A stretch of DNA of 50,089 nt from Candidatus Nitrosocosmicus sp. (GTDB lineage: Archaea > Thermoproteota > Nitrososphaeria > Nitrososphaerales > Nitrososphaeraceae). The notes under the pieces were generated by a model. That model searched no databases, was not told where the DNA came from, and was given only the letters and a program-made list of their open reading frames with translations. The stretch spans positions 1 to 50,089 of the forward strand of contig JAICXY010000012.1 of the NCBI GenBank assembly GCA_025934495.1, in the 5' to 3' direction. Each line of letters starts with the position of its first letter. Within the stretch, counting starts at the first letter, position 1. Shown here in pieces: positions 25,849 to 35,690 of the stretch. The position numbers and the translations under genes are program-made.

Positions 25849-27585
25849 TTAACGGTCTTTAAAAGGCAAACTAAAACTAAATGTTGCACCGCTTTTACCA
25901 TCCTCAGTATTGTTTTCTGCCCATATTTGTCCGCCATGAGCCTCAATAATATTTTTTGAGATATACAAACCTACACCCGTTCCTTGGAAAGATTTAGATG
26001 AAAATTTTGTGAATAATCTCGGCAATATATCCATATCAATCCCACTACCAGTATCTTTTATATGAACAACCACTATTTTTGAGCTATCAATATTTTTTTT
26101 CTTTTCTGTCTTTATCGATATCACACATTCGCCTTGTTCTTTTGAAATAAATTTGACAGAATTTTCAATTAAATTCGAAATAACTTGACCTATTCTATTT
26201 TTATCAGCATATATAATAATCTTTTCTTTAAAGAAATAGTCTGCAAATTTAATGGCCTTTTTATTCAAACTATATCTCACATAATCATCGATTATGCTTA
26301 CAATTAAAGCATTAATATCAAAATTCTCCTTATTTAATTTCAAAGAATGACTTTCGATTTTTGTTACATCTAAAATATCTTCGGATAATTTTTTTAATCT
26401 TTTGGCATTACTAATTACAATATCAAGTAATTCCTTCTGATGTGAATTATCTTTAATTTCATTTTTAACAATTTCTGCTAAACCCAGTATTGGCTGTAAA
26501 GGAGTCCTTAACTCATGAGCAGCAATATTAATGAATTCTTTTTGCATCTTATCTTGTAACTGTAGTTGTTCGTACATCTCTGTTTGCTTCCAAAGACTAT
26601 CAAATATTGCAGCATAAGATGATGCTGTAGATTTGCCGTCAATAAATATTGCCAAACCGAATGCATCAATAAAATTATCTTTGACATCATCTTTTATTTC
26701 CAATATCATCGTTTTCGATCTATCAAGGATTGTAATTCTGTTAATAGTCTGCAAAGTAAATTGTAAACTTCTAAATTCTATTTTATCATAATTAGATTTT
26801 ATTTTATCTGATTTATCTTGGTTTTTGTAATCCATTGGACTCAAAACTTTAATTTTTAGCCCTTTAAATCCTAATTCATTTAAAGTTTTAAAACCACTTG
26901 ATTTTTCCGTACGATAAAATCCATTTAAAGAAGGAAGTAATATTAAAACCTCATCTTGAGCCGAGTCATAGAGATCATATAATAATTTTAATGATTCTTT
27001 AGAACTAGGTATAATCTTAATATTAATATAGCGACCTTTCTCGATATCATTTATGCGATCTTCAGCATCGATTCCTGATTTCCATTGTTCCTCAAAAATT
27101 GCATTATAATGATCAAGATATAAGGGATCATTACTGGAGAGAAGACTAGTAATTATCCTTCCTTTTTCATCTTTTTTTTCTATTGTAGAAGCAAAAAGAA
27201 TATTACTTAATAAAAAGCTAACGAATGGTTTATTGTATACGTGTCTTATTTGTATACCATTATTCAAAAATTTTTTGACTAATTCCACATCATTATTATT
27301 ATTTATTGATGTAATCCATCTTATTCCTTTATGATTTCCATTTTGTTGTTTTTCTAAGATCTCACCAATAACATAAAAAAAATTAATATAACTAAATTGT
27401 ATATCACCACCAATAACTGAACAAATGCACAAATATTCCGATTTATTTATTATTTGAATTATTCTTTTAGATATTTCTTCATCGTCCTCGATTATCTCTG
27501 TTTTTTTTGGTTCTAATCCTTCTCTAATGGCCCTTATTCTTTGTTCATAAGGCATTATAAAAATTTCAAAGAAATAGTCAAACAT
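25849..27585 (-). CDS. Soluble sensor histidine kinase
   Basis: Up to 578 residues (568 if started at the internal MPYEQRIRAI). No convincing membrane helix, so a cytosolic sensor. The N-terminal about 330 residues hold two similar TrmB/PLD-like sensory segments, each ending in a DHYNAIFEEQWKSG- or SYAAIFDSLWKQ-type block, an arrangement common in thaumarchaeal kinases. HisKA: INIAAHELRTPLQPILGLAE with phosphoacceptor His357. HATPase: NRIGQVISNLIENSVKF (N box), DTGSGIDMDILPRLFTKFSS (G1/F box), GTGVGLYISKNIIEAHGG (G2). All catalytic motifs are intact. No response regulator is adjacent, so it is an orphan kinase. The NHL protein gene is transcribed divergently from the other side of a 375-bp gap. 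Confidence 0.92.
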   Translation of the reverse strand: MFDYFFEIFIMPYEQRIRAIREGLEPKKTEIIEDDEEISKRIIQIINKSEYLCICSVIGGDIQFSYINFFYVIGEILEKQQNGNHKGIRWITSINNNNDVELVKKFLNNGIQIRHVYNKPFVSFLLSNILFASTIEKKDEKGRIITSLLSSNDPLYLDHYNAIFEEQWKSGIDAEDRINDIEKGRYINIKIIPSSKESLKLLYDLYDSAQDEVLILLPSLNGFYRTEKSSGFKTLNELGFKGLKIKVLSPMDYKNQDKSDKIKSNYDKIEFRSLQFTLQTINRITILDRSKTMILEIKDDVKDNFIDAFGLAIFIDGKSTASSYAAIFDSLWKQTEMYEQLQLQDKMQKEFINIAAHELRTPLQPILGLAEIVKNEIKDNSHQKELLDIVISNAKRLKKLSEDILDVTKIESHSLKLNKENFDINALIVSIIDDYVRYSLNKKAIKFADYFFKEKIIIYADKNRIGQVISNLIENSVKFISKEQGECVISIKTEKKKNIDSSKIVVVHIKDTGSGIDMDILPRLFTKFSSKSFQGTGVGLYISKNIIEAHGGQIWAENNTEDGKSGATFSFSLPFKDR

Positions 27586-27960
27586 ATCAATATATAATTA
27601 ATAAATCTTGGGAAAGGTGCTATATATCACTTCTGTATGATGAGGGTTTCCAGATATTAGATTTCATTTAAGGTTAAACCCCCTCTAATGTCACCAGGAT
27701 AACTTAATTCATCAACTAGGTATACAATTTATTACAACATTTAATTTTGTATAACGTAATTTCAATAATATATTGAATTTCAATCTCTTGTTCAAATATC
27801 CTTTTATTCGTGTGTAAAAGCATTTATTTCAAAAACTACTAATAAAAATATAATTAAAGTCAAAATTTATTCTAATGAAATAGAATTGTTTGTATTAACA
27901 CATTAATGCAAATTTAAAGTTATTTATAGTATAGGATACTTGCAAATATTGTCATATCAT

Positions 27961-28986
27961 ATGATGAAAAGATCATCAAATGTGATTGTTATATCTATTA
28001 TTATAATCCTTGCCATAATTTTCCAAAATTCATCCAACTTAAATATTTATGCAGTATCATCGAAGAATAAGAACTATACATTCATCGATGAATGGGGTTC
28101 TTCTGGTAATGGTAACGGACAGTTCATAAGGCCAACAGACATCGCTATAGACTCAAATAAAATTTACGTGGTTGACTCGGGCAATAGCAGGATACAGGAA
28201 TTTAATTCTAATGGCAAATTCATTACTAAGTGGGGTTCTCATGGTAATGGTAATGGGCAGTTTAATAATGCAAGTGCCATTTCGATAGATCCAGAACATC
28301 ATATCTATGTCCTTGATTCGGGTAATTATCGCATTGAAGAGTTCTCTTCCAATGGAACATATATCGGAAATTGGGAAATTACTCCAAGTGTTATTCCAGA
28401 GAGGTTTCATCCATCAGATATATATATAGATAATGACGGGAATTTGTATTCACTACAAACATCTAACAACACATTACAAACTGATACTTCTGAAGGATCG
28501 TTTTTGATTCCAACGGCGATAAATAATACAAATAATGAAAAGGATAATTTATCAAGTAACATTGCTGGTGATGGTTTTAATAATGTATACGTATTTGATA
28601 GCAATTATCACCAAATTCAAAAGTTTACAGTCACTACCAACAATACATTAAATTTTATAACTAAATGGGGATCATATGGGACAGGCAATGGTCAATTTAA
28701 AGATCACGCAGATATCACTGTAGATACTTTAGGGAATATTTATGTAGCCGATACAGGAAACCATAGGATTCAAAAATTTAATAACGAAGGTAAATTCATT
28801 ACTAAGTGGGGAATAGATGGTACCTCGACTGGCGAATTCCAAAGTCCTTATGCTATTGCTGTGGATATTTTAGGAAATGTGTATGTTGCAGATATGGGAA
28901 AAAACAATATACAAGTTTTTGCTGGGACATCACATAGATCTGTTTTACCCGATAGCAATGCAATATCATCATCAGCAAGAAAATAA
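27961..28986 (+). CDS. Secreted NHL-repeat beta-propeller protein
   Basis: 341 residues from MMKRSS; an earlier TTG at 27940 would only add 7 residues before the signal. Residues about 8-30 are a hydrophobic signal peptide/anchor. The rest is a series of NHL repeats: WGSSGNGNGQFIRPTDIAID / IYVVDSGNSRIQEF, then WGSHGNGNGQF / IYVLDSGNYRIEEF, a less regular pair, WGSYGTGNGQF / IYVADTGNHRIQKF, and WGIDGTSTGEF / VYVADMGKNNIQVF: about six blades, enough for one propeller. Such proteins act outside the cell as binding scaffolds; ligand unknown. The divergent neighbour is a histidine kinase, but the latter is cytosolic, so no direct link follows. Confidence 0.88.
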   Translation: MMKRSSNVIVISIIIILAIIFQNSSNLNIYAVSSKNKNYTFIDEWGSSGNGNGQFIRPTDIAIDSNKIYVVDSGNSRIQEFNSNGKFITKWGSHGNGNGQFNNASAISIDPEHHIYVLDSGNYRIEEFSSNGTYIGNWEITPSVIPERFHPSDIYIDNDGNLYSLQTSNNTLQTDTSEGSFLIPTAINNTNNEKDNLSSNIAGDGFNNVYVFDSNYHQIQKFTVTTNNTLNFITKWGSYGTGNGQFKDHADITVDTLGNIYVADTGNHRIQKFNNEGKFITKWGIDGTSTGEFQSPYAIAVDILGNVYVADMGKNNIQVFAGTSHRSVLPDSNAISSSARK

Positions 28987-29228
28987 TACATAAAAACTAA
29001 AGAGGAAAAACATGAATTTCACATATATCTAAAAGATGAGGCAATTTATGGGTTGAACTCTAGAATATAAGCATACGAGAACCATAACAGCTCATAGTAA
29101 ATGCATTTATTTCAAATCGATTATTTATGTATAAAAAACCATTATTATTTATATTATTGATATACTACAAAGGCGATATTATCAACATCACTATAGGAAC
29201 TAAAGACATTATTTCAATAAACAGGATT

Positions 29229-29480
29229 TTAATTATTGTTACTTTTATTTACCTTTAATTTATTTGGGTCATCTGTAGTTTGTCTATTTTTCTTTTCTTT
29301 GAGAGCAGCTATTTCTACAATAACTTCATCAACATAATTCCGAATTTCTTCTGGGCTATTTAGTGATTGGATATTATGGCATTCAAATAAAAAATCGATT
29401 TGTTTATTTGCAACCATTTGCATTTTTCCTTCAAGTTCTTCAATCAATTGTGGAATTGAAGCAATAATTTTGTCCATCAA
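29229..29480 (-). CDS. Small helical protein of unknown function
   Basis: 83 residues, charged and mostly alpha-helical (IPQLIEELEGKMQMVANKQI, VDEVIVEIAALKEKKNR) with a disordered Asn/Lys-rich end. No motif, signal or membrane helix. The balanced composition and start MMDKIIAS suggest a real gene. Unrecognised; the coiled-coil-like helices could mediate dimerisation. Confidence 0.6.
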   Translation of the reverse strand: MMDKIIASIPQLIEELEGKMQMVANKQIDFLFECHNIQSLNSPEEIRNYVDEVIVEIAALKEKKNRQTTDDPNKLKVNKSNNN

Positions 29481-29602
29481 TATTTATAGATAAAGTATAA
29501 TTAAAAGCTTACGCAGTGTAATAGAGCGTAATTGGGTTATTCATATTATTATAACTTTAACTTTATCATACTTTTTTTGTTATTGATAAATAATATGAAA
29601 TA

Positions 29603-29615
29603 ACATATTTTATAT
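29603..29615 (+). promoter_or_regulatory. TATA-like box upstream of aconitase
   Basis: CATATTTTATATG lies about 70 bp before the aconitase ATG, in a position where an archaeal TATA box would give a leader of about 40-45 nt. No strong ribosome-binding site is seen near the ATG. Confidence 0.3.
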
Positions 29616-29682
29616 GCGTAGCAACAATTCATTGCATTATTGATAAATACCTTGATTACATATTTCCTTTTGTATATCTTTT

Positions 29683-32049
29683 ATGTCAAATATTGTTCAG
29701 AAAATAGAGGCAGAAAATACAACAACCAATTTAATTGGAAGAGTTTATCAAAAATTACAAAATAACATCTTAAAATACAGGAAAGTAATAGATCGCCCTC
29801 TTACATTATCCGAAAAGATTTTAATCGGGCACCTTGATAAAAGTTTTTACTCTGGTTCCCATGGTGATAATGATCTCGTATTACAACCTTCAAAAGATTA
29901 TGTTTTATTGAATCCAGATAGAGTTGCACTACAAGATGTTACCGGCCAGATGACGATTCTACAATTTATACAAGCAGGTTTAAAACGAACAGCAATTCCT
30001 ACAACAGTTCACTGCGATCACCTAATCCAAGCGAGAGTAGAAGGTAAATCAGATACAAAGGCCGCGCTTTATGAAAATAACGAAGTATACAAATTTCTAG
30101 AATCAGCATCAAGAAAATACGGTATAGGATTCTGGCGACCCGGGTCTGGTATTATACATCAAGTGGTTCTTGAAAACTATGCTTTCCCCGGTGGACTAAT
30201 GATTGGGACCGACTCTCACACTCCAAACGCAGGTGGTCTTGGTATGCTTGCAATGGGAGTGGGTGGCCTTGATGCGGCAGAAGTAATGGCAGGATTACCT
30301 TGGGAAATATTATATCCAAAACGTATAGGAGTGTATTTAAAAGGAAAGCTTAATGGATGGACCGCTCCAAAAGACATCATTCTATATGTGACATCAAAGC
30401 TCACAGTTTCCGGAGGTACCAATGCAATAGTAGAGTATTTTGGACCGGGAGCAAAAACAATAAGCTGTACAGGTAAAGCAACAATCACAAATATGGGTGC
30501 AGAAATTGGAGCGACTTGTTCAGTATTTCCTTATGATAACGCAATGGAAACATACCTTAGATCAACAAAAAGGGGATCTATAGCAGACCTTGCGGATAAA
30601 TACAGGAATTTACTAACTCCAGATTCAGAAATAGAGCAAGAAATAGAAGAAAATAGAGATAATGCTATAAAGTATTTTGATCAACTAATAGAAATTAACC
30701 TTTCGGAATTGGAACCATATATTGTAGGGCCACATTCACCTGATCTCGGAAGACCCATCTCCAAGATGGCAGAAGACCTTAGAAATAATAATTATATCGA
30801 TACAATTTCGGTTAGTCTTATCGGCAGTTGCACAAATTCATCTTATGAGGATATGTCACGTGCAGCTGATGTAGCCAAACAAGCAAAAGATAAAGGGATC
30901 AAAACTAAAACACCTTTACAGGTTACACCGGGTTCTGAAATGATTCGAGCCACGATAGAAAGAGATGGTCAAATGCAACTGCTTAAAGATATTGGTGCAA
31001 ATGTCCTTGCAAATGCATGTGGTCCATGCATAGGACAATGGAACCGACCAGAGTTAAAAAGAGGTGAACCTAACATAATTGTTACATCATATAATAGAAA
31101 CTTTCCTGGAAGAAATGACGGAAGACGAGAAACAATGAATTTTATCGGTAGTCCAGAACTGGTTATAGCTTTTGCACTAGCAGGCAAACTTTCGTTCAAT
31201 CCTCTTAAAGACACACTAGTTGCAAATGATGGAACAAAATTCAAATTAAATCCCCCTAAAACCGCCCCAGAAATACCTGAAAACGGTTTTGAAGACTCAA
31301 TGGATACATATGTCGCACCTGCTGATGATCCTGATTCTGTTAAAATAATTATTAATAAAGATAGCAACAGATTACAATTACTTGAGCCGTTTACAAAATG
31401 GAATGGCAAAGATTTTGAGAATTTACCAATATTGGCTAAAGTGAAAGGAAAATGTACGACCGACCACATTTCTCCAGCAGGACCTTGGTTAATGTATAGA
31501 GGTCATTTAGATAAACTAAGTGATAATTTACTTCTTGGTGCAGTTAACGCCTACCATGAAGGTAAAATAGGGATGGGTAAAGACATGCTTAACTCTAAAA
31601 TCGAATCATTTGCTCACATAGCAAGAGAATATAAAGAAAAAGGCCTGAAATGGATCATAATAGGAGACGAAAATTATGGCGAAGGCAGTAGTAGAGAACA
31701 CGCTGCCATGACACCACGGTATCTTGGATGCGCAGCAGTTATTGTCAAAAGTTTTGCAAGAATACATGAAACAAACCTAAAGAAACAAGGGATATTGGCT
31801 TTAACATTTTCTAATCCATTAGATTATGATAAAATAATGGAAGACGATAGGATTAGTTTAGTCGATCTTGATGAACTTAAACCAAATAGTTCTATCAAGT
31901 GTATATTAAACCACACTAACGGAGTAGAAACAATAACTTTGAATCACTCTTATAATGAATCTCAGATTGAATGGTTTCGTGCTGGATCGGCTCTAAACAT
32001 CCTTAGATCCAATGAAGAAAAAGGAGCGGTCGATAAAGGGGCTAGATAA
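29683..32049 (+). CDS. acnA: Aconitate hydratase
   Basis: 788 residues, full length for the mitochondrial-type aconitase branch. It interconverts citrate and isocitrate via a [4Fe-4S] cluster in the citric acid cycle. Visible signatures: HCDHLIQARVEG, GFWRPGSGIIHQVVLENYAF, GTDSHTPNAGGLGMLAMGVGGLDA (substrate site His/Asp), cluster Cys in IGSCTNSSYEDM and NACGPCIGQW, and in the swivelling C-terminal domain KCTTDHISPAGPW and GDENYGEGSSREHAAM (catalytic Ser/Arg). The start ATG gives the expected N-terminus with a short charged lead. In ammonia-oxidising archaea it serves the incomplete or reversible TCA reactions. Immediately downstream begins an IS-rich segment. Confidence 0.96.
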   Translation: MSNIVQKIEAENTTTNLIGRVYQKLQNNILKYRKVIDRPLTLSEKILIGHLDKSFYSGSHGDNDLVLQPSKDYVLLNPDRVALQDVTGQMTILQFIQAGLKRTAIPTTVHCDHLIQARVEGKSDTKAALYENNEVYKFLESASRKYGIGFWRPGSGIIHQVVLENYAFPGGLMIGTDSHTPNAGGLGMLAMGVGGLDAAEVMAGLPWEILYPKRIGVYLKGKLNGWTAPKDIILYVTSKLTVSGGTNAIVEYFGPGAKTISCTGKATITNMGAEIGATCSVFPYDNAMETYLRSTKRGSIADLADKYRNLLTPDSEIEQEIEENRDNAIKYFDQLIEINLSELEPYIVGPHSPDLGRPISKMAEDLRNNNYIDTISVSLIGSCTNSSYEDMSRAADVAKQAKDKGIKTKTPLQVTPGSEMIRATIERDGQMQLLKDIGANVLANACGPCIGQWNRPELKRGEPNIIVTSYNRNFPGRNDGRRETMNFIGSPELVIAFALAGKLSFNPLKDTLVANDGTKFKLNPPKTAPEIPENGFEDSMDTYVAPADDPDSVKIIINKDSNRLQLLEPFTKWNGKDFENLPILAKVKGKCTTDHISPAGPWLMYRGHLDKLSDNLLLGAVNAYHEGKIGMGKDMLNSKIESFAHIAREYKEKGLKWIIIGDENYGEGSSREHAAMTPRYLGCAAVIVKSFARIHETNLKKQGILALTFSNPLDYDKIMEDDRISLVDLDELKPNSSIKCILNHTNGVETITLNHSYNESQIEWFRAGSALNILRSNEEKGAVDKGAR

Positions 32050-32084
32050 CAAATAGTATTATATATCAATATATAGATCTATTA

Positions 32085-32519
32085 ACAGTTGTGTAAAAAG
32101 TATGTTGTGTTTTTCCGTAAACTAATAGCCATTGTTTAGATATCGTAATTCCCTTAGCTTGCCGCTCTTTAGTAATACTATGAGAGATACATTCTCTATC
32201 AGAATACCTACCATTGATGACGAAAAGAATATTTTGCACCTGACGCTTGAAGATACTCAATTAGGATATAGAGCCAAGATAATCCTGCTCAAATATGAAG
32301 GATACACAGTACCGCAGATAAGAAAGATAACAAATCATCATCATCATCATGATAACAACATAAGAAAATGGATACATCATCAATTCAATGAAAAAGGGAT
32401 TGACGACATTATATCAAAAAAATATGATCATAAACAATACAAGTTTGATGACAATATAGAAAAATTTCTTTGGTCTATATTTTTGAATCCAGTTCCAAAT
32501 AGGTACATGATATATCTTC
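32085..32519 (+). mobile_element. IS630-type element, 5' part only
   Basis: It starts at a TA (32083-32084) with ACAGTTGTGTAAAAAGTATG, the same end as the family-3 MITEs. It encodes the N-terminal HTH of a transposase, with TLEDTQLGYRAKIILLKYEG and YTVPQIRKITN followed by His-rich NNIRKWIHHQFNEKGIDDII, typical of IS630. From an ATG at 32180 this gives 119 residues before a foreign tail; the DDE domain is missing. At about 32520 it is replaced by an IS6 fragment. Confidence 0.65.
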
Positions 32520-32850
32520 ATTATATGCAAAAATTATAATGCTTTAGCAGTGTTTCTGAATAATAAACCCAGAAAGTACAAGTATAGTCCATAACCGATA
32601 ATTTGTAAAAGTGTTCTGATTTTAGACCTCTAAAAAAGATGACCATTTTCAAGATATAGACTTTTTCTTAAGTTAACAGTTGTGTAAAGTAGGTCGTATG
32701 TGCATCTGTAAACTAATACTGCTTGTTTTCAACAATAAAATTAGTGTTATTTTTTTTATCGTATCTTAAATTATAAAATTAGTAAATCTAAATGAGAACA
32801 ATCAATTTACATTGATGAGTAGCCAGTTATTTACAACTGTTAACAGAGTC
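32520..32850 (-). mobile_element. IS6 5'-end fragment carrying a MITE in its terminal repeat (locus 1)
   Basis: 32520-32675 is the N-terminal coding end of an IS6-type element: the minus strand reads YLYFLGLLFRNTAKAL, matching LYLFYFLGLSYRNTAKAL of the 38066-38755 copy. It ends CTTAAGTTA. The rest of the terminal repeat, ACAGAGTC, appears only at 32843-32850, after the inserted MITE. The same composite is found at 37031-37360. Confidence 0.7.
32676..32840. mobile_element. MITE family 3, copy 1, inserted at TA
   Basis: 165 bp beginning ACAGTTGTGTAAA and ending TTTACAACTGT, flanked on both sides by TA (32674-32675 and 32841-32842), the target duplication of IS630/Tc1-type transposition. The first about 50 bp resemble the start of the IS630-type element at 32085 (shared GTAAACTAATA block). 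Removing it with one TA restores the IS6 end CTTAAGTTAACAGAGTC. Confidence 0.8.
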
Positions 32851-32954
32851 AAATAAGGTATATTTCTTTTTATAAGATCATTTCTATTATTTTTTTGTAA
32901 TATTTTGCCTTCCAATAAAATTCAGGAGTAAAATATTTTGCTGACTATATTTAT

Positions 32955-34022
32955 ATGAAAAAGAGAACTTATATGAAAGCAGCAGTATTTCGAGCACATA
33001 ATAGAGATCCCAATAGAGTTGTAAAAATCGAGGAAATTGATGTTCCAAAGGTAAAATCTAATGAGGTCTTGATAAGAATAGAAGCCACCTCTTACAATTA
33101 CAATGATCTTTGGGCAATTTGGGGGGAGCCAATTAAAATTCCTATGCCTCATATATCGGGAACGGATATTGCAGGTACAATATCTGAAGTAGGTGAGGAT
33201 GTTACAACACTAAAGATCGGAGATCGAGTTGTATCTCATGCCAACTTGTGTTGCAGAATTTGTAATTTGTGTACTTCTGGTCGGGAGTATGATTGTGAAA
33301 AAAGACAAGTTTGGGGGTTTCAGACGGGTCCATTATGGGGAGGATTTTGTCAGTACACTCATCTTCCTGAAGTAAATGTAGTAAAGATTTCTGACAATGT
33401 ATCCTTTGATGATGCTGCAGCAATATCTATGGTTGGAATGACATCTTGGCATATGCTTGTAGGTCGTGCCAATATCAAACCAGGACAAACAGTTCTCATA
33501 ATGGGTGGCACAAGCGGAGTAGGTATGGTAGGTATTCAAATTGCTAAACTTTACAATTGTAATGTTATAGCTACTGCTGGGAATAAAGATAAAATGGACA
33601 AATGTTTAGAATTGGGTGCCGATAATGTAGTTAATCATAGGGATCCAGATTGGTATAAGAAAGTTAGAGAGTTAACAAAGAGGAAAGGTGTAGACGTAAT
33701 TTTTGAGCATATAGGAAAATCAGTGTTCCCGCAAGAAGTATCTTTATTGAAAATGGGTGGTATTCTTGTTTCTACAGGATCTACAACAGGTTATGATTCT
33801 TCAATAGATTTGAGATACCTTTTCTTTAAAGGTATCACTTTGATGGGTTCAACACAGGGAACGAGAGCAGAACTTGAAGAGATATTGTATTGGACATCTA
33901 AAGGGAAACTTAAACCTTTGATAGGCGTGGTTTTGCCTTTTAATGATATGGTAAAAGGACACATTATGATGGCTAATGGTGAACAAATAGGAAAAATAAT
34001 TACAACACCTCAAAAGATTTAG
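32955..34022 (+). CDS. Zinc-type MDR alcohol dehydrogenase/quinone oxidoreductase-like
   Basis: 355 residues (or 349 from MKAAVFRAH, the more usual family start, 18 bp later). GroES-like domain: NEVLIRIEATSYNYNDLWAIWG, PHISGTDIAGTISEVGEDV, then the structural-zinc loop with four Cys (CRICNLCTSGREYDCEKR). The catalytic-zinc His-Glu pair is replaced by SGTD, as in crotonyl-CoA reductase/quinone-reductase relatives, so zinc-based alcohol oxidation is uncertain. NAD(P) fold: VLIMGGTSGVGMVGIQIAKL. It most likely reduces or oxidises an activated double bond or carbonyl with NAD(P)H; thaumarchaea use such enzymes in acyl-CoA chemistry, but the substrate is unknown. Monocistronic. Confidence 0.87.
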   Translation: MKKRTYMKAAVFRAHNRDPNRVVKIEEIDVPKVKSNEVLIRIEATSYNYNDLWAIWGEPIKIPMPHISGTDIAGTISEVGEDVTTLKIGDRVVSHANLCCRICNLCTSGREYDCEKRQVWGFQTGPLWGGFCQYTHLPEVNVVKISDNVSFDDAAAISMVGMTSWHMLVGRANIKPGQTVLIMGGTSGVGMVGIQIAKLYNCNVIATAGNKDKMDKCLELGADNVVNHRDPDWYKKVRELTKRKGVDVIFEHIGKSVFPQEVSLLKMGGILVSTGSTTGYDSSIDLRYLFFKGITLMGSTQGTRAELEEILYWTSKGKLKPLIGVVLPFNDMVKGHIMMANGEQIGKIITTPQKI

Positions 34023-34129
34023 AAATATTCCTATATTCAATTTTTTATTATATTTGAGAAATGGTCATAATTCTTATCCCTTATCTTATACTTAATATCG
34101 TGTCATTTAGTTCTAAGTATATATTTTAT

Positions 34130-34850
34130 TGATTTTGGATTTATTATATCGATTTTTCGGTTATGATATCTATTATCCGATAGAGAAGGCCGATAAGAGT
34201 ACACATATAGATAAGGCATGGAATCCTCATCCTAGCATGGATCTATTCTAAATGAGTTTGATATGTGCCATTGATAATTCTATGGATATTCCTCTTTGAC
34301 TATATATTGTCTGTTCTAATACCGATCCATAAAAGCATATGAGATCAAATCTCTTTTTGGAATTACTTTAGTTTAATAAAACGAATACCAAGAAAATGGT
34401 ATTAAAGAGATATACATCGGGTTATCCTGTAAATTAGCAATAGTTACATTTGCAGTTAGATGTACTACAATCCCTCTTGTTATTGTAATCGATGGTAAAT
34501 GTAGTTTGTATCCAAAAACATGTCTTTTTATGTGACTATCTCCGCGTAGTGCATCTACATCTATACCCGAAGGTTGTACTATTCCTTTTTTCGTGGGTGA
34601 TTTATGCCAAACATGAGCTCCTTTTTTTAAAAGAGTATTGTCTATCATGGTTATGGAGGAATCAATCACCATCAACTCTTCTACAATAAAAAGATATCCA
34701 ATTGTTGATATCCTTTCTTTTGCATCTTTAGTGGAAATATTATTCGATCGCCTATCAAATATACATCTGCTAGGTAATTGTTATTAGACCATTGGTTATG
34801 CTAGTTAATGATTATACTGTATCAATTTAAAGACGCATATGTGGATTGTT
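34130..34850 (-). pseudogene. Decayed IS4-type (DDE) transposase, copy 2
   Basis: Open only at 34373-34675, which encodes IDSSITMIDNTLLKKGAHVW, HKSPTKKGIVQPSGIDVDAL, then GYKLHLPSITITRGIVVHLT and ANLQDNPMY: the first catalytic Asp and the second Asp region of IS4-type transposases. The C-terminal part (near 34160-34330: RTDNI, KRNIHRIINGT, LIGLLYRII) is in broken frames. Same family as 14600-15290. Confidence 0.65.
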
Positions 34851-35690
34851 ATAAACTAATATACATCATATACCTATAATAAAAAATTTTAGAAGTATGT
34901 TGGAGAAAATATATATGGTCTACCTCGATTTCGCGGTATAACAGGCAATAGTATACAACCAATTATACAGAGTGTTAAAAAATATGGATTCCTTTATCCT
35001 ACTCAAAACTGACCTTTTGGACAGTTTTAGTCAAAATCATGTTCCACGGGTTAGCTTTAAGCTATAATGTATATTGGAAATAGATTGGATTATGATCATG
35101 ATCTTGCCTCAATATCTATAGGCCTAGATAAAAATACTTCATTATCATTGTATACAATTCAGGTAAATTATAATATTTAAATCGCATAACAAACGAATAA
35201 TCTTTTTGATGAATTTTGAAATGCAAAGTTTCATCGGCTGTTTGATTCAAGGAGCCTTGCAGGCATTTTGTTCCGCAAGACTACACTATTGGTCTAATTG
35301 GTCATTTTTATATAAGCGGCCAAATATTTTATAAAAATTGTAAAATTGCTGGTCAATCTGGTCAATTATATGCTCAAAGTGATCAATAAAAAGACCAAAT
35401 TTTTTTATAATCGTTAACAAGCACTATTGCAAGGAGAATATGGTGAAAATAAATCTTCTCTATAATATCTAATTAAGTTGGTCATATTTCAAATAAAACT
35501 ACCTTTCCTTCAGTCTAAAATCAGCCAAGCCGAAGCATATGCTTTTTTGGTTTCGGATTTAATTTGCCCTTTACAGTTGTAGAATGCTTTGTTAAACCAC
35601 GAATATTCAAAAATTCATAATATCGACATCACGTATTACGATAATAATTATGATCGATAAATAAAATACTCTACTTGGTTTAGAGTTGAT
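34851..35690. other. Long AT-rich intergenic stretch
   Basis: 840 bp without a supported gene. It contains several copies of TGGTCAA/TTGGTCA-type words around 35300-35400, too irregular to call a repeat array. The promoter of the 35691 gene is presumably near its end. Confidence 0.45.

Noticed and set aside
30969-31469. 166-codon minus-strand frame
   Set aside because: Antisense to aconitase; its length results from the codon bias of the real gene.
35280-35410. Repeat array of TGGTCAA words
   Set aside because: Spacing and sequence are irregular; expected in AT-rich DNA with a few related words.
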